Assembly: GCA_963656825.1 (NCBI GenBank)
Contig: CAVKJG010000014.1
Coordinates: forward strand, 1 to 40,932
Length of the DNA stretch: 40,932 nucleotides
Direction: 5' to 3'
Source: CAG-841 sp963656825
GTDB taxonomy: Bacteria; Bacillota; Clostridia; Oscillospirales; CAG-272
Both the position numbers and the translations under genes were made by a program. The number at the start of each line of letters is the position of its first letter. Position 1 is the stretch's first letter. Under the pieces are notes generated by a model, which saw only the letters and a list, made by a program, of their open reading frames with translations, was not told where the DNA came from and ran no database searches. Below are positions 1-7,770 of this stretch, one piece after another.

Positions 1-20
1 GAGCCTCAAATTATAGACAA

Positions 21-127
21 GCCTCTCACTCTGGGAGAGGTGGCGCACGAAGTGCGACGGAGAGGGCAAAAACCAAAAGCTGCTTCGGTTATCGGGAATG
101 ATATGCAGATTTTATAAAGCCTTCTCT
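21..127. repeat. Dispersed structured repeat, copy 1
   Basis: This stretch of about 107 bases is nearly the same as 22070-22177. It opens with an inverted pair (CCTCTC / GAGAGG), follows with a second small hairpin (CGCAC-gaa-GTGCG), then GGAGAGGG, which could pair with the first arm instead. A tail containing CTTCGGTTATCGGG and GATATGCAGA is also shared with the second copy. It lies downstream of the hpt terminator and has no open reading frame. I see this as a non-coding intergenic repeat of the kind common in Clostridia. Its mobility and function are unknown. Confidence 0.75.
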
Positions 128-139
128 GAAAAGCAAAAA

Positions 140-173
140 TGACAAAATCCCCGCTCACGCGGGGATTTTGTCA
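140..173 (-). terminator. Rho-independent terminator of the rplI-dnaB-tilS-hpt operon
   Basis: A perfect 15-bp stem (140-154 with 159-173) closes a 4-base loop. On the minus strand it is followed by TTTTTGCTTTT. The hpt stop codon (171-173) forms the base of the 5' arm, so the coding region runs straight into the terminator. Confidence 0.92.
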
Positions 174-713
174 TTTTTCATATACTTCTCTTTTCAGTAT
201 TGCGACATAAGGAAGCGCTCTGTACATTTCGTTGTAATCGAGCCCGTAGCCGACGACAAATTCATCGGGTATCTGCTTACCCACATAATCGGGAACAAAT
301 TCGACCTCGCGGCGCGACGGTTTATCAAGCATTGTGCAGGTCTTCACGCTTCTTGCGCCTTTATCGCGCAGATACTTGGCAAGATACGAAAGCGTTCTTC
401 CCGAGTCTATTATATCTTCAACGATAAGGATATCGCAATCGGCAAGATCCTTTCTTCTTATATCGAGAATAATGTCAACGTGTCCGGACGATACCGTTCC
501 GCCGCCGTATGACGAAACCTTCATAAAATCTATCTGCACTGGGACGGAAAGTCTTTTCATAAGATCGCCCATAAAAACCACCGAGCCCTTGAGAATTCCC
601 AGAAGCACAAGGTTTTTACCCTTGTAATCGCGGCTTATCTCCTCTGCCATGCGGCGCACCGTTTTATCTATATCCTCCTCTGTCACAAGTATCTGTGAAA
701 AATCGTTCTGCAT
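171..713 (-). CDS. hpt: Hypoxanthine phosphoribosyltransferase
   Basis: This 180-residue protein is a full-length purine-salvage enzyme that joins hypoxanthine (often also guanine) to PRPP to make IMP or GMP in the cytoplasm. The PRPP-binding signature VEDIIDSGRT is at about residues 98-107, and the LKGS loop at about 41-44 is also typical. The ATG at 713 is preceded by GAGGTA, and that ribosome site overlaps the tilS stop codon. Only 11 bases separate the two genes, so they are probably translationally coupled. In many Bacillota tilS and hpt are followed by ftsH; here the operon ends instead in a terminator and an intergenic repeat. Identification is secure. Confidence 0.96.
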   Translation of the reverse strand: MQNDFSQILVTEEDIDKTVRRMAEEISRDYKGKNLVLLGILKGSVVFMGDLMKRLSVPVQIDFMKVSSYGGGTVSSGHVDIILDIRRKDLADCDILIVEDIIDSGRTLSYLAKYLRDKGARSVKTCTMLDKPSRREVEFVPDYVGKQIPDEFVVGYGLDYNEMYRALPYVAILKREVYEK

Positions 714-724
714 ATTGCTTTACC

Positions 725-2029
725 TCATTTATCTGCTTTGTAATATTTTATTTTTATCTTTTCCTCTCCGGCGATTTCCTCGCTCGGAAAGCCCGGAAGC
801 CATATGACCTTTTCGTCGGCGCATATGACCGGCCTGTATTTTTTCGCCTCCGCGTCAAGACTGCCCGTCATTTTTTTCAGCGTGCGCGTCATCCTCCAGA
901 AGCGGTATTTATCCGACGCTCTGCGGCTTCTCGCCGTAAGCTTTGCTTTTGACGGCGCATAGCCCTCACCCACAAGCACATAGCCCTCGGGCGCAACGCA
1001 ACCGTCGCCCACCGCTATGCAAAAGCCGTAACGGGAAAAATTAAGTCCTTTTGAAAGCGTCATTTCATATTCGGGGCGGATGTCGTTTTCTCCGTCCGAA
1101 AAGAAAAAGCTTTTTCCGTCGCTTTCGGCATATTTCCCCTCGGGAACGGATATTTTTCCGCTGCCGCGCGAATTTATCATCGCAAGAATTTTCTGCTGAT
1201 GTTCAAAGTCAAGCGTTACGGGCGAAAGCAGCGAAACGGCTCTTAAGGCAAGCGCCGGATGGCACTCCGCAAGCAAAGACACCGGCATTTTTCCGTCTTT
1301 TGCTTTTTCAAGCAGCTTTTTTGCCTCGCGCGTGATGAAATCATAATCGAGCGCGGCGGAAAAATTCATATTTCCTATGGCTTTTTCGGTTTGCGGAAAT
1401 ATTTTTTTCAGCTCCGGCACGATATTCGCGCGGATAAAATTGCGCGTATAATGCGTATCGAAATTTGTTTTGTCCGTAACAAACGACAGTCCGTTTTCAC
1501 GGGCAAAGCCTTCTATATCCTCTCTTGTGCAGTCGATAAGCGGTCTGATTATCGTCGCTTTTCCGCACGGACGCGAAAAAGGAATTCCTCTCATTCCCGC
1601 CGTGCCGCTTCCCCTGCAAAGATTGAAAATCACGGTTTCCGTGTTGTCGCTTGCCGTATGTGCAAGCGCTATATATTTTGCGCCCGCCAGCTCCGCTTCC
1701 GAGGAAAGCGCATCGTACCGTGCGTTTCTTGCCGTTTCTTCGACAGCGCTGTCGCCGCACATCGCGCGGACGTCTATCCTGCGGCAAACAAATTCCACGC
1801 CGTGAGCCTTTGCAAATTCACGGCAGAAGCTCTCGTCCGCGTCCGCGTCGTCGCCGCGAAGCATATGATTTACATGCACGGCGGTAAGCCTGTCCGCCCC
1901 GAGCAGCTTTATCAACACGGTCACAAGCACCGTCGAATCCGCTCCGCCGGAAAAGCCGACAACCGTTTTTCCTTCGACGGCTTTAAGTCTTTCCGATGCG
2001 CGCGATATTACTTTTTCCGTATAGCTCAT
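725..2029 (-). CDS. tilS: tRNA(Ile)-lysidine synthetase
   Basis: TilS uses ATP to attach lysine to the wobble cytidine of tRNA-Ile(CAU), so that the tRNA reads AUA. The PP-loop motif SGGADS is at residues 27-32, and the N-terminal half is the usual ATP-pyrophosphatase fold. The roughly 230-residue C-terminal part fits the TilS substrate-binding domains, which are much less conserved. At 434 residues the length is normal. The ATG at 2029 lies two bases after the dnaB stop, so translation is probably coupled. tilS next to hpt is a classic Bacillota pairing and supports the call. Confidence 0.94.
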   Translation of the reverse strand: MSYTEKVISRASERLKAVEGKTVVGFSGGADSTVLVTVLIKLLGADRLTAVHVNHMLRGDDADADESFCREFAKAHGVEFVCRRIDVRAMCGDSAVEETARNARYDALSSEAELAGAKYIALAHTASDNTETVIFNLCRGSGTAGMRGIPFSRPCGKATIIRPLIDCTREDIEGFARENGLSFVTDKTNFDTHYTRNFIRANIVPELKKIFPQTEKAIGNMNFSAALDYDFITREAKKLLEKAKDGKMPVSLLAECHPALALRAVSLLSPVTLDFEHQQKILAMINSRGSGKISVPEGKYAESDGKSFFFSDGENDIRPEYEMTLSKGLNFSRYGFCIAVGDGCVAPEGYVLVGEGYAPSKAKLTARSRRASDKYRFWRMTRTLKKMTGSLDAEAKKYRPVICADEKVIWLPGFPSEEIAGEEKIKIKYYKADK

Positions 2030-2031
2030 AA

Positions 2032-3363
2032 TCAGTTTCCGCCGACATCTTCCCTTGCGGCTGTAACGAATTTTGTGTACTGACCTATCCAGCCGAGCTT
2101 TATCGTCCCTGCCGAGCCGTGACGGTTTTTCGCTATGATAAGCTCCGCCTCCGTCGTTGCGGAATCAGCCTTTGCGTAATCGCCGTGAAGAAACATAACT
2201 ATATCGGCGTCCTGCTCTATCTGTCCCGATTCGCGAAGGTCGGAAAGTCCCGGCTTTGCGTTTTCGCCCGTTCTCGATGTGGGCGCGCGCGAAAGCTGCG
2301 CGCAGCAGATAACGGGAATTCCGAGATCCTTTGCAAGAAGCTTGAGTCCTCTCGATATTTCGCCGACCTCGTTTACGCGGTTTTCGGCTTTTTTGTCGCC
2401 CTGCATAAGCTGAAGATAATCTATTACCACAAGTCCGAGATTTTTCATTCTGCGGAGCTTGGCTTTTATCTGCGTCACGGTTATCGCCGCGGTGTCGTCT
2501 ATCTGTATATCGCACGACGAAAGCTCGGCTGCCGCCTTTGCAAGATGATCGTAATCCGAGCCTGAAATTTTTCCCGAACGGATAGCGTAGCTGTCAACGA
2601 ACGCCTCGCTCGAAAGCATTCTCGCGGCAAGCTGAGCCGTCGTCATTTCAAGCGAAAACACGCACACCGTCTTTTTTGTGGATTTTGCGACGTTTGTCGC
2701 TATGTTCATCGCAAACGAGGTTTTACCCATACCCGGTCTTGCGCCTATTATGACCATATCGCCCGGGGTGAGTCCGACAACGCACCTGTCAAGATCCGGA
2801 TAGCCCGTCTTTATGCCGGCGGCGGCTTCGGGATCCTTTCTCACCCGGTCAAGCTGATTGAAGGCTTCGACGAGCGCTTCCTTTATCGAAACAAAGTTCT
2901 TTATATCCGACGTGCGCGAAAGATTGAATATCTTCTGCTCGGCATCGTCAAGAATGTATTTTACCTCGCCTCTTGCGGCGTAGGCGTTATCCGTTATCTC
3001 CTCGGAAGCGTCTATGAGCGCGCGGAGGACAGCCTTGTCGTGAACTATCCGCGCATAATCCTTTACGTTTGACGCGGAGGGAACGACGTCCGCTATGACG
3101 CCGACGTATTTTTTACATTCGTCCGCAGAATAAACGCCGCGCTCGGTAAGAATATTTATAAGCGTCACTATATCTATGTTGCGGTTCTTGTTGAAAAGCT
3201 CGCACATGGAATCGAATATCTCGCCGTGCTCGGGAATATAGAAATCCGCCGCGGATATTATGTCTATCAGCCCCGTTATACATTCGGGATCTATAAGCAC
3301 CGAGCCGAGAACCGACTGCTCCGCCTCAACCGAAAAGGGTTTTGTTTTCTGAATGTCCGCCAA
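2032..3363 (-). CDS. dnaB: Replicative DNA helicase DnaB
   Basis: This is the hexameric 5'-3' helicase that unwinds DNA at the replication fork. The N-terminal DnaB domain (about residues 9-110) begins with the family's VEAEQSVLG pattern. The RecA-like domain carries the Walker A motif GARPGMGKTS at about 207-216 and VVIDYLQLM as Walker B. The open frame extends upstream to a GTG at 3372, but the ribosome site GGAGG (3372-3376) overlaps that codon. It sits 8 bases before a TTG at 3363, so I take TTG as the start (443 residues). The gene follows rplI by about 20 bases, the usual Bacillota order (B. subtilis names it dnaC). I see no intein or other insertion. Confidence 0.95.
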   Translation of the reverse strand: MADIQKTKPFSVEAEQSVLGSVLIDPECITGLIDIISAADFYIPEHGEIFDSMCELFNKNRNIDIVTLINILTERGVYSADECKKYVGVIADVVPSASNVKDYARIVHDKAVLRALIDASEEITDNAYAARGEVKYILDDAEQKIFNLSRTSDIKNFVSIKEALVEAFNQLDRVRKDPEAAAGIKTGYPDLDRCVVGLTPGDMVIIGARPGMGKTSFAMNIATNVAKSTKKTVCVFSLEMTTAQLAARMLSSEAFVDSYAIRSGKISGSDYDHLAKAAAELSSCDIQIDDTAAITVTQIKAKLRRMKNLGLVVIDYLQLMQGDKKAENRVNEVGEISRGLKLLAKDLGIPVICCAQLSRAPTSRTGENAKPGLSDLRESGQIEQDADIVMFLHGDYAKADSATTEAELIIAKNRHGSAGTIKLGWIGQYTKFVTAAREDVGGN

Positions 3364-3384
3364 AACCGACACCTCCGTGATTTT

Positions 3385-3834
3385 TTATTTGCCCGACTGA
3401 GTAACCACTACGTTTATTTTTCCCGTTATTTCGGGGAAAAGCTTTATTTCAGGAGTGTAGCTTCCGAAAGCCTTTATCGCGTCCATTGAGATTTTTCTCT
3501 TGTCCACTTCTATCCCGTGCTGAGAAAGCAGCGCGTCGGCTACGTCCTTTGCGGTTACCGCACCGTAAAGGCGGTCGCCCTCTCCTGCCGATACCTTTAT
3601 TATTACCTGTACGCTTTCAAGCCTTGCCTTTGTTTCAAGGGCAGCCGCTTTTTCAAGCTCTATCTGGCGAAGTCTTTTTTCTTCCTTGCCTTTTATTTCG
3701 TTCATAACTTTATTGTCCGCAACAATGGCGAGCTTCCTCGGAAAAAGGAAGTTGCGCGCATATCCCTCGGAAACGTCTATCACCTGATCCTTTTTTCCCT
3801 GACCTTTTACGTCGGATAAAAGAACTACTTTCAT
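3385..3834 (-). CDS. rplI: 50S ribosomal protein L9
   Basis: This 149-residue protein has the normal length for L9, which binds 23S rRNA and helps keep the reading frame. The N-terminal domain starts with the family pattern MKVVLLSDVKGQGKKDQ, followed by EGYARNFLFPRKLA. A long charged helix (about residues 43-75) links it to the C-terminal RNA-binding domain. The ATG at 3834 has a strong GGAGGT ribosome site. It is the first gene of the operon, behind the promoter at 3895-3923. Confidence 0.97.
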   Translation of the reverse strand: MKVVLLSDVKGQGKKDQVIDVSEGYARNFLFPRKLAIVADNKVMNEIKGKEEKRLRQIELEKAAALETKARLESVQVIIKVSAGEGDRLYGAVTAKDVADALLSQHGIEVDKRKISMDAIKAFGSYTPEIKLFPEITGKINVVVTQSGK

Positions 3835-3894
3835 ATTTTTACCTCCTGCCGCGCCGCAGCGCCGTTGATTTTTATAAGTATTCCGGTAAATTAA

Positions 3895-3923
3895 ATGGTA
3901 TCATATATTTTACTTCAAGTCAA
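3895..3923 (-). promoter_or_regulatory. Sigma-A promoter for rplI-dnaB-tilS-hpt
   Basis: Read on the minus strand: -35 TTGACT (3918-3923), a 17-base spacer, then -10 TACCAT (3895-3900) preceded by an extended TGA element. It lies about 60 bases upstream of the rplI start. Confidence 0.75.
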
Positions 3924-3962
3924 TAATTTTAGGCTGATATTTACAAACGCAAAGGAAAATAT

Positions 3963-3972
3963 NNNNNNNNNN
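3963..3972. other. Assembly gap (ten Ns)
   Basis: Ten undetermined bases lie between the divergent rplI and surface-lipoprotein promoters. The true gap length is unknown. No gene is visibly interrupted, but short elements could be missing here. Confidence 0.98.
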
Positions 3973-3992
3973 ATATTCGTCATATGAGCGGG

Positions 3993-4021
3993 TTGAATTG
4001 CGCTTTTGTTTGTGCTATACT
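3993..4021 (+). promoter_or_regulatory. Sigma-A promoter for the O-acylation cluster
   Basis: -35 TTGAAT (3993-3998), a 17-base spacer, then -10 TATACT (4016-4021). It is 82 bases upstream of the first gene of the 4104-9207 cluster and 20 bases downstream of the N gap. Confidence 0.72.
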
Positions 4022-4103
4022 TTATTCTGCAAAGAAATTTTGAAATATCGGATGGGAAAGCGTCGTCTTAATAGGCGAAACACTTTTTTCCGAAAGGAGT
4101 CAA

Positions 4104-6038
4104 ATGATGATGAAAAAATTTCTGTGTCTGCTTCTGGCGTTTACAGTCTTCTTTGCCGTTACCGCCTGTTCCACAAATACCGGAAAGGAAACAACGGCGG
4201 ATACAAAAACGACCGAATCGACAACAAATCCCGACGTTCTGCCCGAGCCTTCGGACGAGGCGGGAGAAAACAAAATAATTACGCAAAAAATCGGAAGCTA
4301 TATTTCCGTCGTTTACAATCCGTCGTACTGCTCCGTTGCGGCGAAAATAAAAAAGGGCGTCGGCTCAAAGGAAGAAGTAACTCTGCAAATAAAAATGTTT
4401 TCCGGCTATACCTTTGACGGCTGGTCGCAGATATCTGCGCTCCCGAACGAAAACGCCGCGGTCTACGTCAGCGACGCCGCAGGAAAACGAACCGCAAAAA
4501 AGCTTGCGGAGCTTGTCGGCGGAACGCTCCTGCTTTCAAAGGAAACGGTGTATACCTTCACCGCGTCGGAGGATATCACCGTGTATGCAAATTACAGCGT
4601 GTCGGTGATATATAACGCCAACGGCGGCACGGTAAAGGGCGGGGGAGAAACATACACGCAAAAATATTCCGTTGTTATGTATAAATGTCCAAACACACTT
4701 CCCGATAAGGACTATTTTGTCCGCGACGGATATACTCTTATCGAATACAATACGAAAGCCGACGGCAGCGGCACCGCCGTAGGACTCGGTTCAAGAATCG
4801 CACCGGACGGCGAAAGCTCGATCGAGCTTTACTGCATATGGAAAAAACAATCGCCATCCTCCGATTTTGAATATACCTCAGACGACGGCAAAATAAGCAT
4901 TTCAAAATACAAGGGAAGCGACAAAAGCATAGCGATTCCCGAGGTTATAGACGGCAAAAGCGTTTATAAAATAGAAAAGGGCGCGTTTGCAGGCTCGGAT
5001 ATCGAATACGTCGTTATACCGAAAACCGTGACAAAAATCGAAGACGGCGCTTTCTCTGGCTGCGGCTCGCTTGAAACGCTCGTCATTTTCGATACGCTGA
5101 CAAACGTCACCGACGAAAGCTTTGAAAGCTGCGGAAAGCTAAAAAATCTCCGCATAAACGCCGCACTCGACCATTATGCCGCGGTGACCGACGGAAACAA
5201 CAAAATCGACCGCGTTATCTGGGCAAAGACCACAGGCAAAAAGCTTATAGTCATTGTCGGAGGCTCAGGCTCGATAAACGGCTTTGACAGCGCGGCGATA
5301 GCCGAAAAATACGGAAACGAATACGTTATAATCAATCTCGGCACAAACGCAAACATATCGGCAACGATATATTTTGAATATCTGTCCTCCGTGCTTGATA
5401 AGGACGATATCATACTGTGGGCGCCGGAAGCCGGAGAATACGTTCTCGGCTATACGGCGATGCATATAAGAGCGTGGGAATTTCAGTCCGGACATTACGA
5501 TATTTTCAGAAGCGTGGATATTTCAAAATACACAAAGGTCTTTTCGTCCTTTGCGACCTACGCAAGAGCGCACAAAACGTCGGAAGAGCCGTTCGACGCA
5601 TTTATGCTCTCCTCTTCGGACTATAAAATCCCGTATTACAACGAATACGGCGACGCGATCGAACCGAGATCGCATCAGGAAAAATCCTATGACGGCGAAT
5701 ACAGCTATTCGTTTGAAAGATGCCACTCCGGCTTTGAAAAGGGCGCATACGACTATATGGCGTCCGTCATTGAGAAAATGACGTCGCGCGGCGTGAAGGT
5801 ATTGCTGATATATGCGGCGATGGACAAGGACGCCGAAAAATCGTTTGATGCTTTTATGGATAAATTCACAGCCGCAGTAAAGGAAAAATACAAAGGCACG
5901 GAGGTCATCTCCGATTATCATAACATCCTTATGGATGACAAATACATGTCGGATTCGGCATGGCATATGACGCTCGAAGGCGCGGCAAAGCGCACGGAAA
6001 CCGTCATTTCGGACTTGAACAAAAAACTCGGGAAATAA
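4104..6038 (+). CDS. Surface lipoprotein with InlB-like and BspA-type LRR domains and a C-terminal SGNH-like domain
   Basis: This 644-residue protein starts with a lipoprotein signal (VTAC lipobox, Cys22) and a Thr/Glu-rich linker. Next is an InlB B-repeat-like module (about residues 165-248, with YNANGG and YTLIEYNT), then a BspA-type leucine-rich stretch (about 256-350, with GAFAGSDIEYVVIP and GAFSGCGSLETL). The C-terminal half looks like a divergent SGNH hydrolase/acyltransferase: a GGSGS block at 386-390 and DSAWH (Asp617, His621) near the end. The protein at 7771 has the same two domain types in the opposite order. Three consecutive ATGs follow the AAAGGAG site; I use the first. With the MBOAT gene at 6303 it probably acts in O-acylation of a surface polymer. 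The substrate is unknown. Confidence 0.82.
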   Translation: MMMKKFLCLLLAFTVFFAVTACSTNTGKETTADTKTTESTTNPDVLPEPSDEAGENKIITQKIGSYISVVYNPSYCSVAAKIKKGVGSKEEVTLQIKMFSGYTFDGWSQISALPNENAAVYVSDAAGKRTAKKLAELVGGTLLLSKETVYTFTASEDITVYANYSVSVIYNANGGTVKGGGETYTQKYSVVMYKCPNTLPDKDYFVRDGYTLIEYNTKADGSGTAVGLGSRIAPDGESSIELYCIWKKQSPSSDFEYTSDDGKISISKYKGSDKSIAIPEVIDGKSVYKIEKGAFAGSDIEYVVIPKTVTKIEDGAFSGCGSLETLVIFDTLTNVTDESFESCGKLKNLRINAALDHYAAVTDGNNKIDRVIWAKTTGKKLIVIVGGSGSINGFDSAAIAEKYGNEYVIINLGTNANISATIYFEYLSSVLDKDDIILWAPEAGEYVLGYTAMHIRAWEFQSGHYDIFRSVDISKYTKVFSSFATYARAHKTSEEPFDAFMLSSSDYKIPYYNEYGDAIEPRSHQEKSYDGEYSYSFERCHSGFEKGAYDYMASVIEKMTSRGVKVLLIYAAMDKDAEKSFDAFMDKFTAAVKEKYKGTEVISDYHNILMDDKYMSDSAWHMTLEGAAKRTETVISDLNKKLGK

Positions 6039-6048
6039 GGGGGAAAAT

Positions 6049-6306
6049 ATGTTTCCGGAAAATGACATAATTTATACATCGGTCTTGCCGTGGATACTGA
6101 TAGCGGTATCGGTCGGACTTACGGTGCTTGAAGCGTTTGTGAAAAAACGCGCGTTTTTTGCGCTCGTTTCCGCCGTATTCACGGCGGCGTCGGCTGTGGT
6201 GCTGCTCCTTCTCGGCGGAAGCCTTTGCGATATGCTTTTGCTGGTGGTTGCAACGCTTGCCGTGCGTCTGCTTTTTGAAATAGTCGAAAGGAGACGCGCC
6301 AGATGA
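6049..6306 (+). CDS. Small integral membrane protein of the MBOAT cluster
   Basis: This 85-residue, mostly hydrophobic protein has two to three membrane spans (about residues 9-28, 34-53, 56-76) and a basic tail (ERRRAR). I recognise no family. It starts 10 bases after the lipoprotein gene with a GGGGGA ribosome site. Its TGA overlaps the ATG of the MBOAT gene in an ATGA arrangement, which points to coupled, near-equal synthesis. A role as small partner or assembly subunit of the acyltransferase is inferred from position only. Confidence 0.75.
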   Translation: MFPENDIIYTSVLPWILIAVSVGLTVLEAFVKKRAFFALVSAVFTAASAVVLLLLGGSLCDMLLLVVATLAVRLLFEIVERRRAR

Positions 6307-7754
6307 CCTTCAACTCGTGGGAATTTCTTATATTTTATCCGATAACGCTCCTTTTATATTTTCTTCTGCCGAAGAAATGGAGCAGAATAAGTCTGCTCTT
6401 TATGAGCGCAATATTCTATCTTGCGTGGAACTACAAGCTGATAGTGCTTATAATGTTCACGACAGCGGTTTCGTACTTCTGCGCGAGAATAATTGATAAA
6501 ACAAACAAGCAATCCGTCAAAAAGCTGTGTATCGTGGTCACGCTGATAGCGTGCCTCGGCGTGCTTTTCTTCTTCAAATATTATAATTTCATAGCGGAAA
6601 CGCTCGGATGGGCAATTCAGGCGGCAGGCGGCGGAACATACGATTTCACGCTCAACCTTGTTCTGCCCGTGGGCATTTCGTTCTACACCTTCCAGACGCT
6701 TTCCTACGCGATAGACGTTTACAGAGGCACGGAAAAGGTTGAAAAGGACTTTGCGCTTTACTGTCTTTTCGTCACGTTCTTCCCTCAGCTCGTCGCAGGA
6801 CCTATCGAACGTCCCGGAAATCTTATTCCGCAGCTTCGCGAGAAAAACAGGCTGACGGCGGACAACGCCCGTGCGGGACTCTGGAAAATGGGCGTCGGCT
6901 TCTTCAAAAAGATTGTCGTTGCCGACCTTATCGCCGAATACGTCAACGCCGTGTTCAACTCTCCCGAAAATGCGACGGGCTTCGGCGTGGCAATAGGCTC
7001 GATGCTTTTCGCCGCGCAGATCTACTGCGATTTTTCCGGCTATACGGATATCGCCATAGGCTGTTCGCGCGTTATGGGCATACGCCTTATGAAAAACTTT
7101 GACCGTCCCTACACGTCGCAGACGATAAAGGAATTCTGGAACAGATGGCATCTGAGCCTTTCAACATGGCTCCGCGACTATCTCTACTTCCCTCTGGGCG
7201 GAAGCAGATGCTCGAAGCCCCGCCATATGTTCAATATATTCGTTGTATTTCTCGTAAGCGGACTCTGGCACGGCGCAAACTGGACGTTTGTCCTCTGGGG
7301 AATACTGCACGGAGTTTACAGAATAGTGGGCGAGCTTACATATCCCGTGCGCGAAAAGCTGTGGGCAAAGCTCGGAGTAAACACAAAATCCGCGCCGATG
7401 GTAATTCTTCGCCGCATAAACACCTTTGTTCTCGTGTGCTTTGCATGGATTTTCTTCCGCGCAAATTCGCTTGCCGATCTTAAAATTCTTCTTACAAAGC
7501 TCTTCACCTCGTGGGGCAGTCTGCCCGAAACCCTGTCCGCAATGGGACTCGGCATCGCGGCGATAATCGTAACGGCGCTTTCGCTTGTCGTGCTTGACGA
7601 ATTCGATATTCTCACCTCATACGAAAGCGACGAGCTTGCCGTATGCAATCGCGGCAAGACAAGCGTCGTATGGTGCGTGTGGGCTGTCGCCGTAGCATGG
7701 ATAATGCTTCTTTCCGTAGGCGGAGCAAGCTCCTTTATCTATTTCCAATTCTGA
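6303..7754 (+). CDS. MBOAT-family membrane O-acyltransferase (AlgI/DltB-like)
   Basis: This 483-residue multispanning membrane protein belongs to the MBOAT family, which moves acyl groups across the membrane onto secreted polymers such as alginate or teichoic acid. The hallmarks are all present: PVGISFYTFQ, QLVAGPIERP, DFSGYTDIAIG, FWNRWHLSLSTW with His283, and SGLWHGANW with the expected catalytic His323. The length fits AlgI-type members, which are longer than typical DltB. Flanking SGNH-like proteins (4104 and 7771) match the AlgI-AlgJ/X arrangement, in which the SGNH protein finishes the transfer outside the cell. No dltA or dltC is nearby, so D-alanylation is less likely. The polymer is unknown. 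Confidence 0.93.
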   Translation: MTFNSWEFLIFYPITLLLYFLLPKKWSRISLLFMSAIFYLAWNYKLIVLIMFTTAVSYFCARIIDKTNKQSVKKLCIVVTLIACLGVLFFFKYYNFIAETLGWAIQAAGGGTYDFTLNLVLPVGISFYTFQTLSYAIDVYRGTEKVEKDFALYCLFVTFFPQLVAGPIERPGNLIPQLREKNRLTADNARAGLWKMGVGFFKKIVVADLIAEYVNAVFNSPENATGFGVAIGSMLFAAQIYCDFSGYTDIAIGCSRVMGIRLMKNFDRPYTSQTIKEFWNRWHLSLSTWLRDYLYFPLGGSRCSKPRHMFNIFVVFLVSGLWHGANWTFVLWGILHGVYRIVGELTYPVREKLWAKLGVNTKSAPMVILRRINTFVLVCFAWIFFRANSLADLKILLTKLFTSWGSLPETLSAMGLGIAAIIVTALSLVVLDEFDILTSYESDELAVCNRGKTSVVWCVWAVAVAWIMLLSVGGASSFIYFQF

Positions 7755-7770
7755 ACGGAGGTAATATTAT

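Noticed and set aside
1259..2083. 274-residue plus-strand open frame opposite tilS
   Set aside because: It lies wholly antisense to tilS, has no ribosome site, and its composition (Arg/Phe-rich) is that of a mirror frame.
6354..7151. 265-residue minus-strand open frame opposite the MBOAT gene
   Set aside because: It is an antisense mirror of a well-supported gene with no family pattern and no ribosome site.
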